From Chloroherpetonaceae bacterium (GTDB lineage: Bacteria; Bacteroidota; Chlorobiia; Chlorobiales; Chloroherpetonaceae), in NCBI GenBank assembly GCA_028277445.1, contig JANQGG010000009.1, forward strand, positions 1-64,000: DNA of 64,000 bases. Direction: 5' to 3'. The notes beneath the pieces were generated by a model. It had not been told where the DNA came from. It saw nothing but the letters and a program-made list of their open reading frames with translations, and did no database searches. A program made the translations under genes and the position numbers. This document shows positions 42,942 to 51,909 of this stretch, in pieces (positions within the stretch are counted from its first letter, which is position 1; each line of letters opens with the position of its first letter).

Positions 42942-43262
42942 TTATTCATTGATGGGTGGATTTGAAATTCCGTCCGGATCAATTAATCCGAATAATACGC
43001 CAATTTGCTTCTCATCGTTATTGTATTCGCGTATTTCTACATGAATAGCATCTTCTTTTGATGCGCTACTACCATCGTTATTCGTAAAATAAAATAATGC
43101 TTTATTGCCTCCGCTAGGTGTATCGCCTAGAAACCGGTAAGTCCCAAAGCTAATTTCTTCAAGCACGCAACCCGGCGTTGAATTTGAAACCACCGGGCAC
43201 CCTGCGCATTGGCAATAAAAACAATCTTCGGCTTCATAAAGCTCGCATACTGGAAATTTCAT
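42942..43262 (-). CDS. Small cysteine-rich protein, unknown
   Basis: 106 residues; no family recognised. The first 32 residues hold six Cys ('VCELYEAEDCFYCQCAGCP', plus 'GCVLEE'), with C-x2-C-x1-C-x2-C type spacing that could bind zinc or an Fe-S cluster. The rest is a mixed beta-rich region. No signal peptide. It stands 74 bp upstream of the ferredoxin-NADP reductase gene on the same strand and might belong to the same redox unit, which is inference only. Confidence 0.6.
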   Translation of the reverse strand: MKFPVCELYEAEDCFYCQCAGCPVVSNSTPGCVLEEISFGTYRFLGDTPSGGNKALFYFTNNDGSSASKEDAIHVEIREYNNDEKQIGVLFGLIDPDGISNPPINE

Positions 43263-43447
43263 AATTGGATCAATGATTTAAAGTCGCAACAAGCAATTAA
43301 TTTATACTTAGAAGCCCACTTTTTAAAATTTTCTCTCAATAACTACTATTGTGATTTACTTTCTTCTGGCTTGGATTTCTATTCCTAACACATGTATATT
43401 CAGGTAACGTTTTCATAACCTGCCTTAAGAGAAGGTAAAATTCTTGC

Positions 43448-44071
43448 ATGTCAGCTCGGAGTAAAATTTTCTTTGGTGTGGATTTAGCAGGACGCATCGA
43501 TGAGGTAACCGGTATAGCTGCAGTATCCGAAAAAAAAGAATTGGTATTTGTCAATGAAGTAAAACCTGATATTGCCATTCGAAACTATATTGATTATCAT
43601 CGACCGGTTATCATCGGCATAGATGCTCCTTTAACTATACCTAATGGTAAATTCGGCACATACGCCAGCCGAAAATGCGACCGCGATTTAATCAGTCTTG
43701 GTATTCCTACGTTTGCCACCTCCATGCTTGCGCAGCTTACCTTCCGGGCTCTTACCATTCAAACCGTATTATCCAAAAAATATCAGATCATAGAAGTTTA
43801 TCCCCATGCGACACGCCTCAGAATGGGCGTTCAAAACAAAGGTCAGAAACATACTGAAAAAAATCGTGAATTGGTTCAAAGCCGATTATCGCGATTTGTT
43901 AAAAATATGCCCCGCTCTTCAAAAGTGCTTTTAAGCTCTGATGCGTTGGATGCCATTTTAGCCGCTTACACAGCCTATCTTCATTATAACCACCTTACGG
44001 AAGGCATTGGGGATGAAACCGAAGGAAAGATTTATATTCCAAAAGTTAACTTCAAAAAAAGCCTCAATTAA
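43448..44071 (+). CDS. DUF429-family protein (RNase H-like fold)
   Basis: 207 residues. 'FFGVDLAGRIDEVTGIAAV', 'VIIGIDAPLTIP' and 'SSDALDAILAAYTAYLH' give the D…D…D pattern of the DUF429 family, predicted to be RNase H-like nucleases. Function is not established. Lone plus-strand gene; start ATG at 43448. Convergent with the AlbA_2 gene (33 bp gap). Confidence 0.82.
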   Translation: MSARSKIFFGVDLAGRIDEVTGIAAVSEKKELVFVNEVKPDIAIRNYIDYHRPVIIGIDAPLTIPNGKFGTYASRKCDRDLISLGIPTFATSMLAQLTFRALTIQTVLSKKYQIIEVYPHATRLRMGVQNKGQKHTEKNRELVQSRLSRFVKNMPRSSKVLLSSDALDAILAAYTAYLHYNHLTEGIGDETEGKIYIPKVNFKKSLN

Positions 44072-44104
44072 TACCTGTTTAAAACCAACACGATTAAAAA
44101 CACA

Positions 44105-44779
44105 TTAGTTGGTTGAAGATAGCGCTGCCAATGTGTAATAATTATGCCGTCCTTCATGATGCAGTTGAATAACGCCAGCTTTAACCAGTGTGATCAATAT
44201 GGCCGAAGCGCGAGAACTTGAAATATTGACGAGTTTACAAAATTCCGCTAAGGTGATTCGATGGTATGAATTAAGGTAACGAAACAGGGTTTGTTCATTT
44301 TCGCCATAGCTAAAGCGAATCGGGCGTTTTTCAAATTTTAGATAGGTTACCATATCCTTATTGGCCGAAATATTGTGGCTTTGTTTGCGGATATATACTT
44401 TTTTTTCCCGAATCGGTTTGTGTGATTTTGGATGGGGGTTTTCAGTAATATGATAAATCGGTTTATTGGGTGATTCATCAACTTCAACCAGGAGCACATC
44501 GCGGCCTCGGTATTCAACAACATGTTGCTGATATGAAATTTGAGGAGAAATATGGTGTGTGGCAGCGTCGCGAATGACTTCCATCATTTCTTTTTCACTC
44601 TCAATCCCAATAATGCGCTTGTCATCATCAACGCCAATTAAAATAAAGCCACCTTTGGTATTGGCAAACGCAACCATCGATTTGGCAATTTTTCCGGGCG
44701 AATGAACCAATCGTTTAAATTCGGTTTGCTCATCTTCTCCGCGTTCAACAAGTTGGAGAAGTTCAATTTCTGAATACAT
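44105..44779 (-). CDS. AlbA_2/Schlafen-like DNA-binding regulator
   Basis: 224 residues. N-terminal AlbA_2 (divergent AAA-4, Schlafen-like) domain: 'EDEQTEFKRLV' and 'VAFANTKGGFILIGVDDDKRIIGI' at residues ~12-60, then 'HISPQISYQQHVVEYRGRDVLLVEV' and 'PIREKKVYIRKQSHN'. The C-terminal ~70 residues ('SYHRITLAEFCKLVNISSSRASAILITLVKAGVIQLH') form a winged helix. Such proteins are usually transcription regulators. Its target is not visible; the lipoprotein gene upstream lies 109 bp away on the same strand. Confidence 0.88.
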   Translation of the reverse strand: MYSEIELLQLVERGEDEQTEFKRLVHSPGKIAKSMVAFANTKGGFILIGVDDDKRIIGIESEKEMMEVIRDAATHHISPQISYQQHVVEYRGRDVLLVEVDESPNKPIYHITENPHPKSHKPIREKKVYIRKQSHNISANKDMVTYLKFEKRPIRFSYGENEQTLFRYLNSYHRITLAEFCKLVNISSSRASAILITLVKAGVIQLHHEGRHNYYTLAALSSTN

Positions 44780-44888
44780 AATTCAAGGCGCTTCATATTA
44801 TTGGAAACAGCAACACATATGCTCCGCAGAGGCTTTGACTTATGGAAAGAACATCGCAAACTCACTGAAAAATTCAGAGCGCCGATAA

Positions 44889-45698
44889 TTATTTTGTTTC
44901 TTTGGTTTTTGTTGCGCTCTCAATGGGCGATTCCGACGATATCGACACAGGTTTGGGTATTTCAACTTTTGGTTCTGCTGCTTTAAACGTTGAAAACAGG
45001 TAATTCAAAGCCTGGACATCTTCGGCAGCTAAACTATCAACCGGATGAAACGTGATGATGTTAAATTGATAGTCGCCAAAACGATAAAAGGCATTATTGT
45101 ATTGCTTGCCACCAAATTCGTAACGCCCTATATAGGTTTGGCTGCACTTCATGCTTTGTTCGGCGGCAGAATTAAAACGCTGATAATGTTTTGGGATTTG
45201 ATTTTTGCCGAAAGAGAGTGCTTCTTCAACCTGAGCCCATAAATTCAAAGAATCAAAGGCTGGTTTGGCAACTGATACCGTTACACTGAGATTGTTTCCA
45301 TTGATGTAATTAACCAGATTTTTATACTCTTTGCGAGAAGCTATCCATGATTTCGGTAAATAATACTCGCAGCTTAAACCCGGTTCGGTAACTTTTTCCA
45401 GCTGCAAACCGGCATTGGAAATTGTGCCATTTTGTAAAGCCATTACCGGATTTATTCGCGCATCGGTTGTGATTTTAACCGAATCGAGTTCGCCAAAAAT
45501 AGCCGCAGCTATGGACGATGTATCCGCAACCCTTAATGAATCAGGAATATCAGGCAAAGCAGCCATTTCGGAAGTATCAGACATCATATCGTCTGAAGAC
45601 GTTTCCGGATAAGCAGCTTCTTTTGATCCACCGCATCCTATAAAACAGGTGAAACTTATCAAAGTAATAAAAAAGAGAGCGTATGAAATTTGGCGCAT
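44889..45698 (-). CDS. Lipoprotein of unknown function
   Basis: About 269 residues from ATG at 45698. Signal with lipobox 'CFIGCGGSKE'. A linker rich in Ser, Asp and Met follows, then a domain starting near residue 90 with 'LQLEKVTEPGLSCEYYLPKSW', 'KEYKNLVNYINGN', 'YIGRYEFGGKQYNNAFYRFG', and a Pro/Glu/Ser-rich end. No family recognised. It is most likely anchored to the inner or outer membrane from the periplasmic side. Its promoter should be in the 366-bp space upstream. Confidence 0.7.
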   Translation of the reverse strand: MRQISYALFFITLISFTCFIGCGGSKEAAYPETSSDDMMSDTSEMAALPDIPDSLRVADTSSIAAAIFGELDSVKITTDARINPVMALQNGTISNAGLQLEKVTEPGLSCEYYLPKSWIASRKEYKNLVNYINGNNLSVTVSVAKPAFDSLNLWAQVEEALSFGKNQIPKHYQRFNSAAEQSMKCSQTYIGRYEFGGKQYNNAFYRFGDYQFNIITFHPVDSLAAEDVQALNYLFSTFKAAEPKVEIPKPVSISSESPIESATKTKETK

Positions 45699-46094
45699 TT
45701 GTGTGAGCTTAGTTTTTTTGGGACCCAAAATCCGGGATTAATAACTAATGATTTGGTACTAATTTAAAGAAATTTGTTAAAAAAATTGTCTTTAAGTCAG
45801 TCGCAATTATTAGCGATCTGTTAAATAATCTGGTGATGAAAGGCTTTCCATCATTCCCTAAAGGTATTAAAACTATGCCATTTAATCAAAATCCAAAAAT
45901 TGACGTCGTTTAGATGTTAAGCCATCATATTAATCAAGTGTAAATATTAGGGATCAGCACAATTGACAATTTCTATAATTTTACTTCAATCGAAAATTTT
46001 GATAAAAGCCGAAAAAAAAATCGGCACTTCGGCTATGCTCAATGATCGATTTTGGAGTTTGTTACCCCCTTCGTTAGTTTTTGTGATACCAAGG
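45699..46094. other. Intergenic region after mnhG
   Basis: About 400 bp without a supported gene. Near 46006-46034, 'AGCCGA' and 'TCGGCT/TCGGC' copies around an A8-9 run could form the minus-strand terminator of the antiporter operon; the pairing is ambiguous. The left end should hold the lipoprotein promoter. Otherwise nothing is seen. Confidence 0.35.
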
Positions 46095-46457
46095 TTAATC
46101 ATAAATGGTTGTGGTAATCCCGAACGAATCATCATCGTTTTCTTCCAACTCGTCAATACTGGTTTCGCTGGATTGATTTATTTGCATCAGATGAGCAACT
46201 CGGCCAAGCATATGAGTGCCGACAGGTGTTGTCATGAATATAAAAACGTTAATTAATATCCCTTGCAACGTAAGCCAAAAATCCTGGAAGTAGATAATCA
46301 TACCAAGGATCATTAAAAAAGCGCCCAGTGAAGGAGCTTTCGTTACGGCATGCATGCGTTGATAGACATCGGTCATTTTTAGGATGCCAATACTGGCAAT
46401 AAGCATAAACATTGCTCCCAATACCAAGAGTACGGCTGCAATCCACTCACTGATCAT
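46095..46457 (-). CDS. mnhG: Na+/H+ antiporter subunit G
   Basis: 120 residues with three membrane helices ('ISEWIAAVLLVLGAMFMLIASIGIL', 'TKAPSLGAFLMILGMIIYF', 'LINVFIFMTTPVGTHMLGRVA'). 'DVYQRMHAVTKAPSLG' and 'TPVGTHMLGRVA' are the PhaG/MnhG signature. Last gene of the seven-subunit Mrp operon; its start overlaps the mnhF stop by 11 bp. The C-terminus has a short acidic tail. Confidence 0.95.
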   Translation of the reverse strand: MISEWIAAVLLVLGAMFMLIASIGILKMTDVYQRMHAVTKAPSLGAFLMILGMIIYFQDFWLTLQGILINVFIFMTTPVGTHMLGRVAHLMQINQSSETSIDELEENDDDSFGITTTIYD

Positions 46458-46734
46458 AAAATCTCCGCTTTAAGAATTTTGAGATAGCAACTGTTCCTAT
46501 AAAAACAATAAGTGCAATGAAGACGGCAATGTCCAAATACACGGCCTGTTTACTGATAATCATAAGTGCAATACTAATGCCAATGGTTAAACTGGCAATC
46601 AAATCAAGTGAGAGCACTCTATCAGGGGCGGTTGGTCCAAGGATCAACCGAATAAATGCCAGGATCATGGATAGAGAAATCATCCCAAAAACCAATCCGG
46701 CTGCCAATTCAATAATGTTAAACTCTAAAGTCAT
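46447..46734 (-). CDS. mnhF: Na+/H+ antiporter subunit F
   Basis: 95 residues, three helices. 'IRLILGPTAPDRVLSLDLIASL' is the MnhF signature (R-x-GPT-x-x-DRV-x-x-D). Overlaps mnhE by 4 bp (ATGA) and mnhG by 11 bp. Confidence 0.95.
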   Translation of the reverse strand: MTLEFNIIELAAGLVFGMISLSMILAFIRLILGPTAPDRVLSLDLIASLTIGISIALMIISKQAVYLDIAVFIALIVFIGTVAISKFLKRRFYDQ

Positions 46735-47066
46735 CGTGTAAATTCTAAGATGCGTTTTTCAAGGCCTTCTTTGATGTGATGTTTTACTTTTTCAACATCA
46801 TCTAAGTACATATCGTGTACATAAATGGCTGACTTATCTTCGGTAATGTGCAAGCATAAACTCCCCGGCGTCATTGAAATCAGATTAACCAGAATTAGAA
46901 TTTCCTGATCAGTTTTTACTTCCAAATTGATTTTTATTATTCCGGGGTTGAAACTAGGATTTGGCGAAAGAATATCTTTTGCCATTGCTAGATTTGCTTT
47001 GATGAGCTGGAAAAGATAATACCCCACAAACAAGATCAATTTGTATAATCTGCGTAATAGATTCAT
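46731..47066 (-). CDS. mnhE: Na+/H+ antiporter subunit E (short form)
   Basis: 111 residues. 'SFNPGIIKINLEVKTDQEILILVNLISMTPGSLCLHI' contains the MnhE hallmark 'NLISMTPGSL' and 'YVHDMYLDDVEKVKHHIKE' matches the end. Typical MnhE has ~160 residues with two N-terminal helices that are missing here; only one hydrophobic segment (residues 9-25) is present. The gene begins 14 bp after mnhD, so no extra sequence fits in front. Either this lineage uses a short E subunit or the N-terminus was lost. Confidence 0.9.
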   Translation of the reverse strand: MNLLRRLYKLILFVGYYLFQLIKANLAMAKDILSPNPSFNPGIIKINLEVKTDQEILILVNLISMTPGSLCLHITEDKSAIYVHDMYLDDVEKVKHHIKEGLEKRILEFTR

Positions 47067-47080
47067 AAAGAGTAAGTGCT

Positions 47081-48565
47081 TTAAGGTTTAAGTACGCTGC
47101 GAATGTACTCTTCAGGGTTTAGCAATTCTGTACCGGCCTTTGCGGTAATTTGAATCAATGGTTCGGCAATTAAACCCATCGCTAAAGTGCCCAAAGCTAA
47201 CATCACAACCGGAAACATCATTCCAAACGGTAAATCAATTTTAGGCGCTACGTAATCGCCGGGTTGTTTTTTCCAAAAAGCTTCATTCCAAATTTTGACC
47301 ATGGAAAAAAGTGTAATTAATCCAACAAAAATAGCAACGGCTGTGATCACATAGTTTTGATTTTCAAAACCAGCCGTAATGAGTAATAATTTCCCGACGA
47401 ATCCCGAAAGGGGAGGTACGCCTGCCAATCCGCATGAAGCAATCAGAAACAAGAGGGTTAGAAATGGGTAATTTTTGTACAAACCGCCAATAGCTTTAAG
47501 CTGATAAGTTCCTTTGATCTTATAAATGATTCCTGAAATTAAAAACGTATTGGTTTTAGCTAAAATATTGTGAACCATGTAAAAGATTGCCCCGCCAACG
47601 CCCATCACGGTAAACAATCCCAAACCCATGACCATATAGCCTATCTGACTGATAATGTGGAACGATAAAATTTTTCTGACATCGTACTGCGAAGCGGCTG
47701 TAAGCACCCCAACAATCATGGTTGTACCCCCGACAATTAAGAGCAACGGATGCCAAAAATCCGGATTTTGGACGAAAAACAGTGTGAAAAAACGGATCAT
47801 AGCATACATGCCTACTTTGGTAAGCAATCCCGAAAACAAAGCCGTAATGGCAATGGGCGGGGTATGGTACGAAGCCGGCAGCCAGAAAAAGAAAGGAAAC
47901 ACCGCCGATTTAATACTGAATGCCACAAAAAACAGCATAGCCGAGCTGTTAAGCAATATGGACTCATCAGATTCCCGGATTTTCACGGCCAGATCAGCCA
48001 TGTTCAGTGTTCCGGTTTTACCATACAGCAGACCGATACCGGCTAAAAAAAGCAAAGAAGAGATCAGGTTCATCGTTACATACTTAATGGCGCCATCCAG
48101 CTGCTTGCTTTTTCCACCCATGGTTAAAAGCACAAACGACGAAAGGATCATCACTTCAAACCAAACATACAGGTTAAAGACATCCCCTGTTAAAAAAGCG
48201 CCATTAACTCCCATCAAAAGAGCATGAGATAACGGAAAAAAGCTTAAACGTTGAAACCGGTCATCAATGGTTGGCAGGGCGTAAATGGCAACCAAAAGCC
48301 CTATCAAGCCCGACATAATCAACATAATTGCACTGAGCGTATCAACAACCAATGTAATCCCGTAAGGCGCCGGCCAATTACCAACCTGAATCACCTGAAT
48401 GCCATGGGTATTAACCTCATGGAAGAGAAACAATGCCACACCCAGTTGCAAGGCGATACCGCTTAAACCGATCACTTGCTGAAGCAGTTTCGAGCCTCTT
48501 AAAACCAACAATACAATAATGCTAATGAGGGGAAGCAAAATGGGTAAAAGGATGGTCTGTGTCAT
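47081..48565 (-). CDS. mnhD: Na+/H+ antiporter subunit D
   Basis: 494 residues with about 14 membrane helices, Proton_antipo_M family (NuoN/NuoM-like). 'YVWFEVMILSSFVLLTMGG' holds the conserved Glu of the first proton channel; 'FFWLPASYHTPPIAITALFSGLLTKVGMYA' holds the conserved Lys and Pro. 'AGVPPLSGFVGKLLLI' is typical. Overlaps mnhC by 4 bp. Confidence 0.96.
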   Translation of the reverse strand: MTQTILLPILLPLISIIVLLVLRGSKLLQQVIGLSGIALQLGVALFLFHEVNTHGIQVIQVGNWPAPYGITLVVDTLSAIMLIMSGLIGLLVAIYALPTIDDRFQRLSFFPLSHALLMGVNGAFLTGDVFNLYVWFEVMILSSFVLLTMGGKSKQLDGAIKYVTMNLISSLLFLAGIGLLYGKTGTLNMADLAVKIRESDESILLNSSAMLFFVAFSIKSAVFPFFFWLPASYHTPPIAITALFSGLLTKVGMYAMIRFFTLFFVQNPDFWHPLLLIVGGTTMIVGVLTAASQYDVRKILSFHIISQIGYMVMGLGLFTVMGVGGAIFYMVHNILAKTNTFLISGIIYKIKGTYQLKAIGGLYKNYPFLTLLFLIASCGLAGVPPLSGFVGKLLLITAGFENQNYVITAVAIFVGLITLFSMVKIWNEAFWKKQPGDYVAPKIDLPFGMMFPVVMLALGTLAMGLIAEPLIQITAKAGTELLNPEEYIRSVLKP

Positions 48566-48906
48566 TCCAGATCCTCCTTAACCATATCCAAATCTTCTGT
48601 TTCATTTACTTTGTAGAACCGATAAAGCAAAGCCAATGAAAAGGCGGTAATGCCAAAACCAATGACGATAGCCGTTAATATTAACGCTTGTGGCAAAGGG
48701 TCGGCAACATCTGATATGGCTGTTTGCCCGCTTTCTATGAATGGAGGTTTGGCTTTGGTTAAGCCGCTCGAAACAAAAATCACAAGGTTTGTAGCATTGC
48801 TGAGGAAAATAATACCCAGAATAAGCTTAACCAGACTACGCCTGAGCATTAAATATACCCCGGCTGAATACATCACCCCGATTAATATGGATAGAACTAA
48901 TCCCAT
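48562..48906 (-). CDS. mnhC: Na+/H+ antiporter subunit C
   Basis: 114 residues, three helices, NuoK-like. 'GVMYSAGVYLMLRRSLVKLILGIIFLSNATNLVIF' (in parts) and 'DPLPQALILTAIVIGFGITAF' are the MnhC signature. Overlaps mnhD by 4 bp and mnhB by 10 bp. Confidence 0.96.
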   Translation of the reverse strand: MGLVLSILIGVMYSAGVYLMLRRSLVKLILGIIFLSNATNLVIFVSSGLTKAKPPFIESGQTAISDVADPLPQALILTAIVIGFGITAFSLALLYRFYKVNETEDLDMVKEDLE

Positions 48907-49310
48907 TTTTTTTCTTTCTCCAAAATAGCGCCCATAACGGTGACTAAAACACCCAGAACGGTTAAATACACCCCAACATCAAACAATGTGGGGGTTCCAA
49001 GTTTTATTCCAAAAAACGACAGCCACTGCCCGGTCATAAATGGTTCGGAATGTAAAATTGCCGGCAATCCGCTGAAAAAAGCCAGTAGCAGACCCAATGC
49101 CATGAGTTGCAACGGGGAAATAAGCATTTTTTCAAATGTGGTTTCCACATCATAGGCCATCATGTAAAACACATATCCCGATGCAGCAAGCAAACCGCCA
49201 ATAAATCCACCACCGGGTAAATTATGCCCCCGGTAAAGTACAAAAAGGCTTAAGATGATAAACAACGGTTTAATAACAGGCGCTGAAATCAATAATATCT
49301 GTATTTTCAT
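48897..49310 (-). CDS. mnhB: Na+/H+ antiporter subunit B
   Basis: 137 residues, four helices. 'PLFIILSLFVLYRGHNLPGGGFIGGLLAA' with 'HNLPGGGFIGGL' is the MnhB domain hallmark; 'PTLFDVGVYLTVLGVLVTVMGAILE' ends it. One base from mnhA. Confidence 0.96.
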   Translation of the reverse strand: MKIQILLISAPVIKPLFIILSLFVLYRGHNLPGGGFIGGLLAASGYVFYMMAYDVETTFEKMLISPLQLMALGLLLAFFSGLPAILHSEPFMTGQWLSFFGIKLGTPTLFDVGVYLTVLGVLVTVMGAILEKEKKWD

Positions 49311-49311
49311 C

Positions 49312-51627
49312 TTACCCGATTTTTCTGATTTTTTTAATACTCAGACCCATTAGAAAGAACACCCCGATCGCTGAAATGGTTAGAACAACGATTTCTCCCA
49401 TCGTATCCAAAGCCCTGAAGTCAACTAAGATCACATTAACAATATTCTGCCCTTTGCCAAGCGTGTAACTATTTTCGTTGAAATAACGGGATATACTTGG
49501 ATATATTTCCAATGTGTGGGCCTTAAAGGTTAAGGCCATCATAAATCCACCAAAGAGCACGGCTATTAAACCATCGCGTATTCTTCCAACCGTATTGCTA
49601 TATAGCTTAAACACGGGCAAATAGTAGATGACCATCACAAACAGGACGACTACCAGCGTTTCTACCATAATCTGTGTAATGGCCAGATCAATTGCACCAT
49701 AAAAAGCAAAGATCAACGCAAGACCCCAACCGATAACACCCATTGAGATGATAGCTGTCAGTCGCGACCGGGTGACCACGGTAAATACTGTTGCGCCTAT
49801 CATAAGTAGCACAAGCCCAATTTCGTAATAAGGCGCTGAGTCGAATTCAAACGGTATTGTCCAGAATTGAGTATAGATTAATTGAAACCATACAAATGCA
49901 GAGGCAACGGCAAAAATAATCATTAGATAGACGCGCAATATGCCGTTTTGAATAAACTTGGTGTTCTTTTTAGTGAACACTAAAAAGCTTTCAATCAGTG
50001 TATTGAAAGCGTCTGAAAAGGTGAACCGGATTAAAGCCTTATCCAAGCGCTTAACGGTGCCAATTACCGGTTCACGAAATATGAAAAGCAGTGCACCCAG
50101 CCCAACCGTTAAAATGCTAAGCAATAATACTTCGTTAAACCCATGCCAAAGTTTGATTTTGACATCAATTTTCATACCTGCTGCAGCGCTTACCGCAGGA
50201 CTGAATACATTTTGAGCGAAAAAGTCTGGGAAAACTGCCAGAACAAAACTAAACACGGCCAAAACACCAGGCCCTAACCATAACCGAAAGGACGTTTCTG
50301 TTGGTTCTAACGGGGTGTTGCCACGTTTTCCAAAAAACACCTTCCATGCTAAAATTCCGGAAATAGCCACCATAATCGCATTGGAAACCACTCCTAACGC
50401 TAACAAGTAAGAAGCCGGGCCGGTAGTCATGATATTGGCTTCGTAGATCAATTCTTTTCCGATAAAACCGATAAATGGTGGAAAGCCTGCCATGGAAAAA
50501 AGCGCCACTAAGGCAGCTGCGGTTGTCAGAGGCATCGCTCGGTTTAATCCGCCAAGTTCTTCAATATTTCTCGTACCTGTTTTTTTATCTATAGAACCGG
50601 CAAGCATAAACAGGGCGCCTTTATATAGTGAATGCACCACCAGGAAAATTGTAGCGGCTTTAATGGATGCGGGGGTGTTGTTGCCAATGAGCATCACTAA
50701 AATTCCCAAGGCGCTGATGGTGGTGTAGGCCAGTATTTTTTTTAAATCCGTTTGTGAAAGGGCAAAGTAGGACCCGATAAACATTGTGGTTACGCCAAAC
50801 AAGCTAAGTACAACCTGCCAGACTTCAGTATTGCCTAATACCGGAGTTAGCCTTAAAAGTAAATACACGCCGGCTTTTACCATGGTTGCCGAATGTAAAA
50901 AGGCGCTTACCGGCGAAGGCCCGGCCATGGCATTGGGCAGCCAAAAATGAAACGGAAATTGTGCGGATTTTGTAAACGCGCCGATAAAAATCAAAATCAG
51001 AATCGGCAAATAAAACGGACTGTTTCGTAAAGCATCGGGATTGGAAAGCAGTTCCTTTAATTCGAACGTGCCGGTTACCTGGTTGATGAAAACTATACCT
51101 GCAAGCAGCGCTAAGCCTCCCATTACCGTAATAAGCAGGGCTTGCAGCGATGCATTGCGCGATTCGTCCTTTTCATGAAAAAAACCAATCAACATGAACG
51201 AACTCACGCTAGTCAGCTCCCAAAACACAAACATGGTAATGAGGTTTCCTGACAGCACAAGTCCCATCATGGACGCCATGAAAAACAAGAGGTATAAATA
51301 AAAGCGGTCTTTTAGGTCGTAGTTTTTCATGTAAGTGCCTGAATACACAACCACTAAAAAACCCAATGCAGTGATGAGCAGCAAAAACAGCAAACTCAGT
51401 CCATCCAGATACAGGGAGAGATTTATGCCTAAAAAGGGAATCCAATCAACAGAATGAGATATTGGGGCGCTATTGCCAAAATCCAGAGCCAGGTAAAAGT
51501 AAAACAAAAATGAAGCGCCGGGTGCGGCATCCAATATTAGCCAAGCATGCTTCGGCAGATGTTTTTGGATAAACGGAGCCAGGAACGCTATAATGTAAAT
51601 GGTTATAACCGGAAAAAACAATGCCAT
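49312..51627 (-). CDS. mnhA: Na+/H+ antiporter subunit A
   Basis: 771 residues with about 20 helices. The N-terminal NuoL-like part carries 'MFVFWELTSVSSFMLIGFFHE' and 'FPFHFWLPNAMAGPSPVSAFLHSATMVKAGVYLL' with the conserved Glu, Lys and His. The C-terminal part (after ~residue 560) holds the MrpA-specific extension 'FAFYGAIDLAITQIMVETLVVVLFVMVIYYL'. First gene of the complete A-B-C-D-E-F-G Mrp operon, which exchanges cytoplasmic Na+ for H+. ATG at 51627. 282 bp upstream separate it from rsgA and should hold the promoter. Confidence 0.97.
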   Translation of the reverse strand: MALFFPVITIYIIAFLAPFIQKHLPKHAWLILDAAPGASFLFYFYLALDFGNSAPISHSVDWIPFLGINLSLYLDGLSLLFLLLITALGFLVVVYSGTYMKNYDLKDRFYLYLLFFMASMMGLVLSGNLITMFVFWELTSVSSFMLIGFFHEKDESRNASLQALLITVMGGLALLAGIVFINQVTGTFELKELLSNPDALRNSPFYLPILILIFIGAFTKSAQFPFHFWLPNAMAGPSPVSAFLHSATMVKAGVYLLLRLTPVLGNTEVWQVVLSLFGVTTMFIGSYFALSQTDLKKILAYTTISALGILVMLIGNNTPASIKAATIFLVVHSLYKGALFMLAGSIDKKTGTRNIEELGGLNRAMPLTTAAALVALFSMAGFPPFIGFIGKELIYEANIMTTGPASYLLALGVVSNAIMVAISGILAWKVFFGKRGNTPLEPTETSFRLWLGPGVLAVFSFVLAVFPDFFAQNVFSPAVSAAAGMKIDVKIKLWHGFNEVLLLSILTVGLGALLFIFREPVIGTVKRLDKALIRFTFSDAFNTLIESFLVFTKKNTKFIQNGILRVYLMIIFAVASAFVWFQLIYTQFWTIPFEFDSAPYYEIGLVLLMIGATVFTVVTRSRLTAIISMGVIGWGLALIFAFYGAIDLAITQIMVETLVVVLFVMVIYYLPVFKLYSNTVGRIRDGLIAVLFGGFMMALTFKAHTLEIYPSISRYFNENSYTLGKGQNIVNVILVDFRALDTMGEIVVLTISAIGVFFLMGLSIKKIRKIG

Positions 51628-51909
51628 ACGTGCTGGAATTCCTTAAGAGATAGTGGTTTTTAACAATCAACTTTTGCAAATATTTATACGGAATAACGGG
51701 AGTAGGTTCTAAAAAATTTTGGCTTAAGCTTAAACAAATTAATAATTAAATTCTTTATTCATACGATCTCATTTTATTTTTAAAAAATTATATAACAGTG
51801 AGTGTAAGATTTGTAGGCGATTGCGGGAAAATAACCAATCAAACTGGCGCTATGTTTACTAATGTGCTCACGTGTAATATACAACATCGCTCCGCACAGC
51901 GTATTGCGC

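Noticed and set aside
46006-46034. Clear terminator of the antiporter operon
   Set aside because: Several AGCCGA/TCGGC copies give alternative pairings around an A run and none makes a clean stem followed by T residues; left as a remark only.
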